Source: Azospirillum lipoferum
GTDB lineage: Bacteria > Pseudomonadota > Alphaproteobacteria > Azospirillales > Azospirillaceae
Length of the DNA stretch: 64,000 nt
Reading direction: 5' to 3'
NCBI RefSeq assembly: GCF_024170005.1
Contig: NZ_JALJXJ010000015.1
Location: 143,896-207,895 of the forward strand
Positions 16,501-24,845 of this stretch are shown here, in pieces. The translations under genes and the position numbers were made by a program. How positions within the stretch are numbered: the first letter of the stretch is position 1; every line of letters starts with the position of its first letter. Under the pieces are notes generated by a model. It saw only the letters and a list, made by a program, of their open reading frames with translations. It made no database searches and was not told where the DNA came from.

Positions 16501-17272
16501 GGTTCCAGCGGGCGAGCGCGAAGCCGGGGGCGTGGATCAGCGCCTGGGCATAGAGCGACTCCGCCTCCTCGCCGCGCCCCTGCGCCTCGCGCAGCAGGGC
16601 GAGATTCACCATCGTCTCGGCATCGTCGGGGGCAAGCCGCAGGGACTCCAGGTGCGCCGCCTCGGCCTCGGCGCTGCGGCCGGTCTCCTTCAGCACGACG
16701 CCGAGATTGGTCAGGGCGGTGGCATGGCCGGGATCGAGCCGCAGGGCGTGGCGCAGCGCCGTTTCCGCCTGCGCATAGTCGTCCTGCGCCCGCAGCAGGG
16801 TGCCGAGATTGGCCCAGGCCTCGGCATAGCCGGCATTCAGGTCCAGGGCGCGGCGGTAATGGACGGCGGCCTCCGCCAGCCGGTTCTGCTCCTGCAAGGC
16901 GCTGCCCAGGCTGTTGTGCGCCTCCGCATAGGCTTCGCGCAGGGCGAGCGCCCGGCGGTATTCCGCCTCCGCCTCCGCCAGCCGGCCCAGCGCGTGGAGG
17001 GCAAGGCCGAGGTTGGCGTGCTGTTCCGCCATACCGGGGCGGCGGGCGATGGCCTGTCCGATCAGATGGACCGCCTCGTCCTCCAGGCCGCGCTGGTGGT
17101 GCAGCACGCCCAGCAGGTGCAGAGCATCGGCATTCCGGCCGTCGGCGGCCAGCATGGCGCGATAGGTGTGCTCCGCCCCGTCCAGATTGCCGGCGCGGTG
17201 GTAGGCCAGCGCCTCGCGCAGGAGGGTGGCCAATCTGGCGGAGGGTCTGGCGGGGTCGGCGGAGGGCGGCAT
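13562..17272 (-). CDS. Large TPR protein with two glycosyltransferase-like domains
   Basis: The roughly 1236-residue protein is built as TPR block, glycosyltransferase-like domain, TPR block, glycosyltransferase-like domain. The first TPR block covers about residues 10-300, with units of the type YAEAWANLGTLLRAQDDYAQAE. The domain after it opens LLVWREQGLGDELMFGTILP and has VGICWGSQNM and VASSVGEMAGALGVPVWRFG. The second copy opens VLVWREQGVGDELMYSACYP and has VGLCWRSSLRS and AGTSVAEMAGALGVPVWRIG. The pair match over their length, so the gene arose by internal duplication. These domains resemble the heptosyltransferase/GT-B fold; TPR-GT proteins often modify surface or flagellar proteins, but the acceptor is unknown. 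The start at 17272 is uncertain, with weak ribosome sites throughout; the frame is open to 17356. Confidence 0.82.
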   Translation of the reverse strand: MPPSADPARPSARLATLLREALAYHRAGNLDGAEHTYRAMLAADGRNADALHLLGVLHHQRGLEDEAVHLIGQAIARRPGMAEQHANLGLALHALGRLAEAEAEYRRALALREAYAEAHNSLGSALQEQNRLAEAAVHYRRALDLNAGYAEAWANLGTLLRAQDDYAQAETALRHALRLDPGHATALTNLGVVLKETGRSAEAEAAHLESLRLAPDDAETMVNLALLREAQGRGEEAESLYAQALIHAPGFALARWNLALRLLGRGRLAEGWQEYEARFASRRVSAGRSLSLPAWDGAPGGRLLVWREQGLGDELMFGTILPDLVERFGPETLVIEVDPRLTGLIGRALPGVTVRAQTANPTNSDSTGADAHLPMGSLPRLLRPTLADFPARPSWLTPDPLRLADWRGRLAALGPGLRVGICWGSQNMLGERKASYTTLADWAPLLILPGLIPVTLQYDGREAEIAATEAALGLRIHRWPGTDLKSDLEGVAALIANLDLVVTVASSVGEMAGALGVPVWRFGPAGDWTALGSGVRPWFPSMRLWSATPGERLADVLTRMAAHLCRLLPALPVPALPVREWLAEARALHDGGRWPEAEKAYQRILDQGGEVPAALEGYALLGHQAGRPDIAAALLTRAIAAEPTADRHKRRAQAHQEMGALAKAEADWLAAATLAPDDIEALGNLGALRLSRGAAPEAAEATDAALRLAPFHAGLWTNAGLARQALGEAGQPFFQRALALDPALAEAWTALSAEALRDPDHAAGAERTAHRALCLRPGDPAAVSNLGLAVLAQDRPAEAVAYLRLALWGRPGDLGTLGNLALALERAADGTAAGLAWWRVILFAPGTGAGWAGLADLRQRQGRLDAALKGWGRALVLEPERAEWRYNQGNALHAAGRPAEADAAYRQAVEDDPALTLAAFNRGYAALARGELAAGWTGLEARFAAGRALPDRRFRIPAWNGGDLTGKTVLVWREQGVGDELMYSACYPDLIARASRVIVECEPRLAALFARSFPLAVVRAATEDPVDADFHVPAGSLPLRLGWGLDGFAKQGGWLCPDEAAVERWRGWLDGLGGDDRPLTVGLCWRSSLRSALRDANYAPLTDWAPILTLPGLRLINLQYDDCEAELANAERRFGIAIHRPPLDLKNDLDGAAALTAALDLVISAGTSVAEMAGALGVPVWRIGPAGDWTALGTGCRPWYPSMRLFGPRPGGTLGDALGAAGRALTDLRMPEPRRS

Positions 17273-17444
17273 GGGGCGGTGGCCGGATCGGGAGGGACGC
17301 AGCGTCTCGATAGCATGAGTCCGCCGGATGACGCCCAGGCAAAATCTCACAAGCAATTAAGAGGGCTGGTGTGATGCTCTTCAATCTGTATACTTTCGTT
17401 CAATTCGGCTTCTTTGACCGATTTCCATCCAAAAGGCGTATATC

Positions 17445-17840
17445 TTGGGTAAGACTGCAATCATCGTCGACGACAGCAAGCTTTCGCGCATGCATGTGCG
17501 GGCAATGGTCTTGCGCAACAAGCCCGACTGGGCGGTGGTCGAGGCTGCGAACGGCGACGAACTCTTCAGGATTTTGCAGGACACGCCGGTCGATGTTGCG
17601 ATCATCGATTACAACATGCCCGGCGACAATGGCGTGGAGACCGCGGCGAAGCTGCGCCAAAGCCACCCGGACGTCCACATCGCCATCATCACCGCCAATG
17701 CCCAGGATGCGGTGGTGTCCGGTATCCGCGCGGTCGGCGCCGCCTTCATGCCGAAGCCGCTGGAAGAGGAGCAGGTCACCCGCTTCCTGAACTCCACCGC
17801 CCTGCCGCCACGCCGCTCCACCCAGGCCGCGCCGGAGTGA
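17445..17840 (+). CDS. cheY: CheY-like single-domain response regulator
   Basis: The 131-residue receiver domain has the acidic pair Asp9-Asp10 (AIIVDDSKLSR), the phospho-Asp55 in VAIIDYNMPGDNG, the switch Thr in IAIITAN and the Lys in AFMPKPLEE. The start is a TTG at 17445 with AAAGG about nine bases upstream; no in-frame ATG fits. It is the first gene of the chemosensory operon, and a TATACT box at 17389-17394 in the AT-rich leader is a candidate -10 element. It has no DNA-binding domain, so it probably acts on a motor or other protein, or as a phosphate sink. Confidence 0.92.
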   Translation: MGKTAIIVDDSKLSRMHVRAMVLRNKPDWAVVEAANGDELFRILQDTPVDVAIIDYNMPGDNGVETAAKLRQSHPDVHIAIITANAQDAVVSGIRAVGAAFMPKPLEEEQVTRFLNSTALPPRRSTQAAPE

Positions 17841-17865
17841 GCGGCCCCAGCCAAGAGAACAGGCC

Positions 17866-18534
17866 ATGCTGAGCGATCTGGAGCGCGACGCGCTGGCCGA
17901 ACTGGGCAACATCGGTATCGGCCGGGCATCGACGGCGCTCGGCCGCATGCTGGGCGGGCTGGTGACCCTGTCGGTCCCGACGGTGGAGATGGTGCCGCCG
18001 GACGCGGTGGCCAGGCTGCTGGACCGGGCGCTGATACCGCCGCTGGTCGGCATCTCGGAAACGCTGGGCGGCCTGTTCTCGGGATGCGCCCTGCTGGTCT
18101 TCCCCCAGGCCGGCAGCCTGCCGCTGGTGCGCGCCGCCCTGCCGCCCGACGTTGCGGCCGAGGATGCACCGGCGCTGGAGGACGAGGTGCTGGCGGAACT
18201 GGGCAACGTCGTGCTGAACAGCGCGCTGGCTCAGATCGCCAACCTGCTGGGCGAACCGGTCGAAACCGGACTGCCGGCGGTGTTCCGCGGCGGTGCGGCG
18301 GAGATCCTGCGGGGCTGTTCGGGGGCGGTTCCGACCGTGGAGGGGGTGGTGGAGGGTGCGGCCGTGCTGTTCCACATCGACCTGCGCACCAGCCTGCCCA
18401 GGGGAGATGGGGGCGGCGACGGAGGCAATGATGGGGGCGGGGTTGGCGGGCGGGTCGTCCTGCTGCTCGACGCCGGCTCCGCGGGGACGCTTCAGGCGAC
18501 GCTGGGCCGCTATATCGGGCGGCTGGTCGCGTAA
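17866..18534 (+). CDS. cheC: CheC-family chemotaxis phosphatase
   Basis: The 222-residue protein has two copies of the CheC/CheX active-site helix: LAELGNIGIGRASTALGRML near residue 7 and LAELGNVVLNSALAQIANLL near residue 107. Each holds the Glu and Asn needed to dephosphorylate CheY-P. A Gly-rich loop around residues 170-200 (GDGGGDGGNDGGG) separates the last strands. It follows the cheY gene by 25 bases, which makes CheY its likely substrate. CheC is less common in proteobacteria than CheZ, so its presence marks the type of pathway. Confidence 0.88.
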   Translation: MLSDLERDALAELGNIGIGRASTALGRMLGGLVTLSVPTVEMVPPDAVARLLDRALIPPLVGISETLGGLFSGCALLVFPQAGSLPLVRAALPPDVAAEDAPALEDEVLAELGNVVLNSALAQIANLLGEPVETGLPAVFRGGAAEILRGCSGAVPTVEGVVEGAAVLFHIDLRTSLPRGDGGGDGGNDGGGVGGRVVLLLDAGSAGTLQATLGRYIGRLVA

Positions 18535-18574
18535 CGGCAACAAGAAGAACCGGCTGGAAGGGCGCGGAAGGACC

Positions 18575-20560
18575 ATGGCACTCATCAAAAAGACCAAGAT
18601 CGACACGGCGCGCACCGCCCGGACCAGGCCCGGTGCCGCCGAGGCCGCCGAAGAGGGGCTGGAGCGGTCCGCTGCCGAGGCCGCCATCGCGCCCGCCGTC
18701 TCTGCTGCTGCCGTTGCGCCTGGCGCGCCGCAGCGCCGCCGGGCACGCGCCGATTCGCGCCGTCGGCAGGCCGCCAGCGGCATCGCCGCCGCCTCCACCG
18801 AACTGGCGAGCGGCGTCACCCAGGCGGCGGCGGCGGCGGAGCAACTGCGCCGGGCGATGGAGCGGATCGCTGCCGGGGCCGAGGAATCGGCCGGTGCCAC
18901 CCAGCAGAGCCAGCGCATGATCGGCCGCGCGTCGGAGCTGCTGACCCGCTCGCGCGGCACGGCGGAGCAGGCGGTGCTGCGGGTCGAAGCCTTGCAGGTG
19001 ACGCTGAAGGATGTCAGCGGCCAGATCCTGTCTTCCATCGACGGCATCGTCCGCGCTGCCGAACGGCAGGAGGCTTCCGTCAGGCTGGTCCGCGACCTGG
19101 AGGCCCGGGCGCAGGAGATCGGCGCCATCGTGCAGAGCGTCGCCGCCATCGCCGACCAGACCAATCTGCTGGCGCTGAACGCCGCCATTGAGGCGGCACG
19201 GGCGGGGGAGGCCGGCAAGGGTTTCGCCGTCGTCGCCGACGAGGTGCAGGCGCTGGCCGAACGGTCGGAACGCAGCGCCAACGACATCCAGGCGATGGTC
19301 GCGGAAATCCAGGAGGCTGTCGCGGCGATCGCCGCCGGCATCGTCGCCTCGTCCGACGCCGCCAAGGCGGAGGTGGAGCGCGGGCGCGAGATCGTCCGGC
19401 AGTTGGAGGGCGTGCGGTCGGACATGACCACCATCGTCCAGGGCGCGCAGGAGACCATCCGTGCCGCCGTCGAGGCCGATCAGGCCGCGCGCGAGGCGCT
19501 GCGCGGGGCGGAGACCATCGCCGCCAGCGCCGAGGAGCAGTCCGCCGCCGCCGAGGAGGCGCTGAGGACCGCTGGCGAGCAGGCCCTCGCCCTGGCCCAG
19601 AGCCAGCGCGCCGCCGGCCAGCTGTCCGAACTGGCCGAGGATCTGGAAGGCACCGCCGATCTCGCCGCCACCGCCGACGAACTGGCATCGGCTGCCGAGG
19701 AGCTGTCGGCCGCCATCGAGGAGATCAACCGGGGGGCGGCCCAGATCATGACCGCCATCGGCCAGATCTCCGCCGGGGCGCAGTCGCAGAGCGCCGCCAC
19801 CCACCAGCTGGCCTCGGCCATTGCCGAGATCGACGCCGCGGCGACGCTGGCCGCCGGCAGGGCCGGCGAGTCGGTGGAACGCTGCACCGCGATGGAGGGG
19901 CTGCTGGGCGAGACCCGCGACACCGTCGACCGGCTGGCCGACGGCGTGCTGGAGGCGGTGGAGTCCGCCCGCCGGGCAGGCGATCGGCTGGACGCGCTGG
20001 AGCGGATCGGCCGGCGCATCGACAAGGTGGTGGACGCCATCGCCATCGTCGCCATCCAGACCGGCATGCTGGCGGTCAGCGGCTCCATCGAAGCGGCACG
20101 GTCGGGGGAGTTCGGCCGCGGCTTCACCGTGGTCAGCGGCGACATCCGCAAGCTGGCCGGCGACAGCGCAGACAGTGCCGAACGGGTGAAGGACATCGTC
20201 CGCGACATCCAGGACCAGATGATGCGGGTGCGCCGCGACGTGGAGGAGGTATCGGCGACGGCGGTGACGGAGATCGCCCGCCACCGCGCCTTCGGCGTCA
20301 CCCTGACCGCCGGCGCGCAGGAACTGCGGGTGGTCACCGCCGGCAGCCGCGAGATCCTGGACGCCGCCACCGAGACCACCAACGCCCTGCGCGAGACCCG
20401 CGTCGGGGTGGAGCAGGTGGCCGCCGCCGCCGCCGCCGCGAACCTCGCCGGTTCCGAAGCCGCCAAGGCCGCGCGGGAACAGGCGAAGGGGGCCGAAGAG
20501 CTGGCGTCGGCGATCGAGGAGATCGCGGCGATGGCCGACAGCCTGCTGGGCGCGGTTTGA
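18575..20560 (+). CDS. Cytoplasmic methyl-accepting chemotaxis protein with two signalling tips
   Basis: The 661-residue protein lacks membrane segments and a periplasmic domain and is nearly all helical. The canonical hairpin tip is at about residues 180-230, with QTNLLALNAAIEAARAGEAG and GFAVVADEVQALAERS. A second, diverged tip lies at about 480-530: IQTGMLAVSGSIEAARSGEF and GFTVVSGDIRKLAGDSADS. Heptad-rich Ala/Glu segments surround both and include candidate methylation sites. The basic, disordered N-terminus (first ~70 residues) has no known domain. The ATG at 18575 has GGAAGGA upstream. Its stop overlaps the TTG of the CheW gene. With two tips it may bridge CheA/CheW complexes differently from normal receptors. 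Confidence 0.88.
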   Translation: MALIKKTKIDTARTARTRPGAAEAAEEGLERSAAEAAIAPAVSAAAVAPGAPQRRRARADSRRRQAASGIAAASTELASGVTQAAAAAEQLRRAMERIAAGAEESAGATQQSQRMIGRASELLTRSRGTAEQAVLRVEALQVTLKDVSGQILSSIDGIVRAAERQEASVRLVRDLEARAQEIGAIVQSVAAIADQTNLLALNAAIEAARAGEAGKGFAVVADEVQALAERSERSANDIQAMVAEIQEAVAAIAAGIVASSDAAKAEVERGREIVRQLEGVRSDMTTIVQGAQETIRAAVEADQAAREALRGAETIAASAEEQSAAAEEALRTAGEQALALAQSQRAAGQLSELAEDLEGTADLAATADELASAAEELSAAIEEINRGAAQIMTAIGQISAGAQSQSAATHQLASAIAEIDAAATLAAGRAGESVERCTAMEGLLGETRDTVDRLADGVLEAVESARRAGDRLDALERIGRRIDKVVDAIAIVAIQTGMLAVSGSIEAARSGEFGRGFTVVSGDIRKLAGDSADSAERVKDIVRDIQDQMMRVRRDVEEVSATAVTEIARHRAFGVTLTAGAQELRVVTAGSREILDAATETTNALRETRVGVEQVAAAAAAANLAGSEAAKAAREQAKGAEELASAIEEIAAMADSLLGAV

Positions 20561-22161
20561 CCGCCGTGGCCGGGGACGCGGCAGGCCAGGGGGATGGCGG
20601 GGGGGACGGCAGCGCCCTCGCCTTCGTCACGGTGATGGTCAGCGAGCTGCGGCTCGCCCTGCCGCTGGCGGCGGTCCGCGCGGTGATCCGGCTGCCGGAG
20701 CTGGTGCGCATCCCACTCGGGCCGCCCAGCCTGGACGGGCTGGCGCAGTGGCATGGCGAGGCCGTGCCGGTGCTCGACCTTGGGAAGGCACTGGGGGCCG
20801 GAGCATTGGACCGGCAGGGCGGAGTACCCGCCACGCGGGAGACGCGCGTGGTGCTGGTCGGGCATCGCGGCCAGCCGGTGGGGCTGCGGGTGGACGCCAT
20901 GGCCGGCATCCTGCGCACCGATCCCGACCGCATCGACCCGGTGACGCAGGAGGAGGGCGGGCTCGACCCCGTCCTGCTGGACGGTCTGCTGCGCGACGGC
21001 CCGGCCACCATCCTGAAGCTGGACACGCTGATCGACCGCCAGTTCGGTGACGGGGCCGAGGCGGAGCGGGCTGATCGGGGAGCCGCTGCGGTCGGCTTAG
21101 GACCAGCGACGGTCAGGGAGACGGCGTCGGCGGTCGGGCTCGACCGGCAGACCCTGCTGGTGTTCGGGGTCGCCGGGCAGGAATTCGCCCTGCCGGTGGA
21201 CCGGGTGCGCGAGATTCTGCCGGCCCCGAGCGAGGTCGCCCGCATGGCGCGGGCCAAGGCGCATCTGCTGGGGGTGATGGCGGTGCGCGACCGGCTGCTG
21301 CCTCTGGTGGGATTGCGCGCCCTGTTCGGGCTGGACACGGCCGGCGAACAGGCCGCCGGTCGCCGCGTCGTCGTGGTGCGCTCCGGCCTTGGGACATCCA
21401 GAGGCGGGCAGGCGCCGGTCGGGGTGCTGGTGGACGAGGTGCGCGAGATCCTGCGGCTCGACCCGGCGCTGATCGACCCGGTGCCGCCGCTGCTGGCCCG
21501 CGAGCCGGAGTTCGAGGATCTGGACGGCATCGCCAGAGCGGATGGCGGGAACGGCGGTGGACGGCGGCTGGTCTCGGTTCTTTCGGCGGAGCGGCTGTTC
21601 CGCCACGGCGCGGCGCTCGCCGCCGATGCGGGCGGGGAGGGAAACGGGATGGAACCGGTGCTGCCTGCGGAGGGGTACGGGGGTGGGGAACGCTTCGTCG
21701 TCTTCCGCCTCGCCGGGGCGGAATACGGCCTGCCGGTATCCGCCGTGCGCGAGGTGCTGCGCCGGCCCGACAGCATCACGCCGCTTCCCAACGCGCCCGA
21801 CTTCGTCGCCGGTGTTCTGACCTTGCGCGGCGAGGTGCTGCCGCTGATCGACCAGCGCCGGCTGCTGAACCTGCCGGCCGCCGTGGCCAACTCGGCTTCC
21901 GGGCTGGAACGCGGGCGGGTGGTGGTGGTCGGGCGCGACGGGCTGCTGGTTGGGTTGCTGGTGGACGGGCTGTCCGGCCTGCTGGCGGTCCCGGCGGAAC
22001 GGATCGGTCCGGCCCCGGCGGTGTCGGCGGCGCAGCGGCGGCTGATCCGCCGGGTGGCGACGCTGGACTCCGCGGCCGGCGCCCGCCTGATCCTGCTGAT
22101 GGACGCGGACAGCCTGCTCGACATGGACCGGCTGGCCGACCTGTTCGTTACCCCGCAATGA
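20557..22161 (+). CDS. cheW: Triple CheW-domain coupling protein
   Basis: The 534-residue protein consists of three CheW folds. They span about residues 20-170 (opening ALAFVTVMVSELRLALPLAA), 195-345 (LLVFGVAGQEFALPVDRVRE) and 375-530 (FVVFRLAGAEYGLPVSAVRE). Each has the HGEAVPVLDL, RDRLLPLVGL or RGEVLPLIDQ type strand that contacts CheA or receptors. The start is taken as the TTG at 20557, overlapping the mcp stop as TTGA; a GTG at 20566 is an alternative. Multi-CheW scaffolds could link receptor, CheA and extra CheW units into larger arrays. Confidence 0.9.
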   Translation: MTAVAGDAAGQGDGGGDGSALAFVTVMVSELRLALPLAAVRAVIRLPELVRIPLGPPSLDGLAQWHGEAVPVLDLGKALGAGALDRQGGVPATRETRVVLVGHRGQPVGLRVDAMAGILRTDPDRIDPVTQEEGGLDPVLLDGLLRDGPATILKLDTLIDRQFGDGAEAERADRGAAAVGLGPATVRETASAVGLDRQTLLVFGVAGQEFALPVDRVREILPAPSEVARMARAKAHLLGVMAVRDRLLPLVGLRALFGLDTAGEQAAGRRVVVVRSGLGTSRGGQAPVGVLVDEVREILRLDPALIDPVPPLLAREPEFEDLDGIARADGGNGGGRRLVSVLSAERLFRHGAALAADAGGEGNGMEPVLPAEGYGGGERFVVFRLAGAEYGLPVSAVREVLRRPDSITPLPNAPDFVAGVLTLRGEVLPLIDQRRLLNLPAAVANSASGLERGRVVVVGRDGLLVGLLVDGLSGLLAVPAERIGPAPAVSAAQRRLIRRVATLDSAAGARLILLMDADSLLDMDRLADLFVTPQ

Positions 22162-22180
22162 TCGTTGGAGGGGGGACGGC

Positions 22181-23290
22181 GTGCTGACGGTCCTGGTGGT
22201 CGACGATTCCGCATTGATGCGCCGGCGCATCGCGGATCTGCTCGGCGAGGCTGGATTCCGGGTAGAGACCGCCGCGACGGGGGAGGAGGCCCTGGCCCGC
22301 CTGCCGGTCGTCGACCCGGACGTGGTGACGCTGGACATTACCATGCCCGGCATGGACGGGCTGACCTGCCTTGCCCGCATCATGGTGGAGCATCCCAAGC
22401 CGGTCGTCATGGTCTCCGCCCTCACCGGGGCGGGGGCGGAGGAGACGCTGGAGGCCTTGCGGCTGGGTGCGGTGGAGGCGGTGCAGAAGCCGGCCGCCGG
22501 CTCCATCGGCCGCATCGGCGAGGAACTGGTGGAGACGGTGCGCGCCGCCGCATCCTCCCGCCCGCGCCGGGTACGGGGGCTGCGCGAGCGGCTGCGGCTG
22601 GCCCGTGCCCGCATCGCCGGAGAGGATTTCGTGTCATCCGAGGCGTTGCAGCCGGCGGTGTCGGCCGCGGGCGTGGCGGTGGGCGGCGAGGGCGAGGGGG
22701 TGGTGCTGGTCGGCGTCTCCACCGGTGGTCCCAGCACGCTGGAGGACATCCTGCCGCTGCTGCCGGCCGGCTTCCCCTGGCCGGTGGTGGTGGCGCAGCA
22801 TATGCCGGTCGCCTTCACCGCGACGCTGGCCCGCCGTTTGGACGAGCTGTGCGCCCTGCGGGTGGTGGAGGTGGAGCGGGCGACGGTGCTGGAGCCGGGC
22901 ATGATCTGCATCGCCCGCGGCGGCGCCGACGTGGAGCTGGCGCGGCGCGGCGGGCGGTTGCAGGCGGTCAGCGTCCCGGCTTCGCCCGACCGGCCCTGGC
23001 ACCCCAATGCCGACCGGCTGGTGACCAGCGCCCTGCGGCTGCTGCCGCCGGAGCGGCTGGTGGGCGTGCTGCTGACCGGGATGGGCAATGACGGGGCGGT
23101 ATCGATGACGGAACTTCACGCCCGCGGCGGCCGCACCGTCGCGGAGTCGGAGGACAGCGCCGTCGTCTTCGGCATGCCGCAGGAGCTGATCCGGCGCGGC
23201 GGGGCCAATATCGTGCTGCCGTCGGACCGGATCGCCGGCCAGCTGACCCGCTGGCTGATGCCTGCCCCCCGGCGGGCCGGAATTGGGTAA
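22181..23290 (+). CDS. cheB: Protein-glutamate methylesterase/deamidase
   Basis: The 369-residue enzyme has an N-terminal receiver domain (Asp8-Asp9, phospho-Asp52 in VVTLDITMPGMDG). A linker of about 60 residues follows, then the esterase domain. The catalytic triad is visible as Ser in VGVSTGGPST, His in VVAQHMPVAF and Asp in LLTGMGNDGA. It removes methyl groups from the receptor in adaptation. The GTG start is preceded by GGAGGGGGGA. It sits between the CheW and HEAT genes. Confidence 0.95.
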   Translation: MLTVLVVDDSALMRRRIADLLGEAGFRVETAATGEEALARLPVVDPDVVTLDITMPGMDGLTCLARIMVEHPKPVVMVSALTGAGAEETLEALRLGAVEAVQKPAAGSIGRIGEELVETVRAAASSRPRRVRGLRERLRLARARIAGEDFVSSEALQPAVSAAGVAVGGEGEGVVLVGVSTGGPSTLEDILPLLPAGFPWPVVVAQHMPVAFTATLARRLDELCALRVVEVERATVLEPGMICIARGGADVELARRGGRLQAVSVPASPDRPWHPNADRLVTSALRLLPPERLVGVLLTGMGNDGAVSMTELHARGGRTVAESEDSAVVFGMPQELIRRGGANIVLPSDRIAGQLTRWLMPAPRRAGIG

Positions 23291-23316
23291 GGCCGGAATA
23301 GGGAAGGAGTGACGCC

Positions 23317-23964
23317 ATGGGGCTGGTGAAGAAGAAGGCCGCTCCGGAAACCAGCCCGGCTGGGCCCACCGGATCCGAGGCTGCGCGCGATCCGCTGGCA
23401 GCGCTGGAGGATGCCGACGCCGCGGTGCGCCGCGGTGCCGCTCACGCGCTGGGCCATGCGGTGGTTCCGGGTGCGGAGGCGGCGCTGGCCCGCCGGCTTC
23501 AGGCGGAGGGGGATGCCGGCGTGCGCGAGGCCATCCTGACCGCACTCGCCCGGATCGCCACCCCCGACGCGGCGGCGGCCTTGGTCCCCTTTCTCGACCG
23601 CGAGGATGCGGCGTTGCGCAACGCCGCTCTGGAAAGCCTGCAGCAGATGCCGGCGGAGGTCGCCGCCCCGGCGCTGCTGCCGCTGCTCGACCATGCCGAC
23701 GCCGACCTGCGCATCTTCGCGGTGCAGGGGCTGGGCAGCCTCGTCCATCCCGGCGATTCTACCTTTGGACGGGCCGACTGGCTGGCACGGGTGATGGAGC
23801 GTGACGCCGACGTGAATGTCTGCCTCGCCGCTGTGGAGGCGCTGGCCGAGGCCGGCAGTCCGGAAGCGCTGTCCAGCCTGGAGACGCTGGCCCGCCGCTT
23901 TCCCGGCGACGCCTTCGTCGCCTTCGCCGTCGATGCCGCCCGTTCCAGTTTCCGCGGTGGGTGA
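23317..23964 (+). CDS. HEAT-repeat protein of the chemosensory operon
   Basis: The 215-residue protein has a basic N-terminus (MGLVKKKAAPE) and about five HEAT-like helical repeats from residue 28. They include VRRGAAHALGHAVVPGAEAA, VREAILTALARIATPDAAAA, LRNAALESLQQMPAEVAAPA and LRIFAVQGLGSLVHPGD. Such repeats bind other proteins. AAGGAG precedes the ATG, and the stop overlaps the start of cheR as GTGA, so it is an integral member of the operon. HEAT proteins occur in some non-flagellar chemosensory clusters; the partner here is not known. Confidence 0.85.
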   Translation: MGLVKKKAAPETSPAGPTGSEAARDPLAALEDADAAVRRGAAHALGHAVVPGAEAALARRLQAEGDAGVREAILTALARIATPDAAAALVPFLDREDAALRNAALESLQQMPAEVAAPALLPLLDHADADLRIFAVQGLGSLVHPGDSTFGRADWLARVMERDADVNVCLAAVEALAEAGSPEALSSLETLARRFPGDAFVAFAVDAARSSFRGG

Positions 23965-24845
23965 CAGTGACCGATGCCGAGCCGCAAGGCCTGTCCCCGG
24001 AGGATTATGCGACGCTCTGCGGCTTTCTGCGGGACCGCACCGGCCTGTCCTTCACCGAGGCCAAGCGCTATTTCGTCGATCGCCGCGTCGCCACTCGCAT
24101 GCAGGCGGTCGGGGCGGCGGATCTGCGCGCCTATATGAACCTGCTGCGCTTCCAGGCGTCGGGGGAGGAGCTTCAACGGCTTGTCAACCTGATGACGGTG
24201 AACGAGACCTATTTCTTCCGCGAGAAGTACCAGTTTGACTGTCTGGTGAACTCCGTCCTCGACGAACTGGTGCGGGGACGGCCGAAGGGCTCGCGGCTGC
24301 GCATCTGGTCGGCCGGCTGCGCCACCGGGGAGGAGCCCTATTCCGTCGCCATCATGCTGCTGGAAAACTGGAGCCGGGTGGACGATTACGAGATCGAGCT
24401 GCTGGCATCCGACATCGACAGCGCCGTGCTCGACCGTGCGCGCGCGGGCATCTATGACGAGCGCGCCCTGCAAGGGTTGCCGGTCCATCTGCGCGCCAAA
24501 TATTTCCAGCCGCTGCCCGGGGCGGCGGAGGCCGGCGGGCCGCGCTGGCAGATCGTCGAGGATCTGCGGGACTCGGTCGATTTCTCGCTGGTCAACATCG
24601 CCGACCCGCGGCAGGTGCGGACCTTTCGCGGGATCGACGTGATCTTTTGCCGCAATCTGCTGATCTATTTCGACGATCTGGGCCGACGGGAGGCGGCGAG
24701 CATGTTCCACGATGCCCTGGCGCCGGGCGGCTTCGTCTGCCTCGGCCATTCGGAAAGCATGAGCCGCATGTCCTCGCTCTTCGTCCCGCGCCGCTTCCCC
24801 GACGCCATCCTCTACCAGAAGCCGGTGGATGGGGGTGGAGCGTGA
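23961..24845 (+). CDS. cheR: Chemotaxis protein methyltransferase
   Basis: The 294-residue enzyme transfers methyl groups from S-adenosylmethionine to receptor glutamates. The N-terminal CheR_N helical domain ends with LMTVNETYFFREKYQF. The methyltransferase domain has the SAM-binding RIWSAGCATGEEPYSVAIML, then LLASDIDSAVLDRAR, and DVIFCRNLLIYFDD. The GTG start overlaps the preceding stop, and the stop overlaps the GTG of the next receiver gene. It pairs functionally with cheB in adaptation of the operon's receptor. Confidence 0.95.
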   Translation: MTVTDAEPQGLSPEDYATLCGFLRDRTGLSFTEAKRYFVDRRVATRMQAVGAADLRAYMNLLRFQASGEELQRLVNLMTVNETYFFREKYQFDCLVNSVLDELVRGRPKGSRLRIWSAGCATGEEPYSVAIMLLENWSRVDDYEIELLASDIDSAVLDRARAGIYDERALQGLPVHLRAKYFQPLPGAAEAGGPRWQIVEDLRDSVDFSLVNIADPRQVRTFRGIDVIFCRNLLIYFDDLGRREAASMFHDALAPGGFVCLGHSESMSRMSSLFVPRRFPDAILYQKPVDGGGA

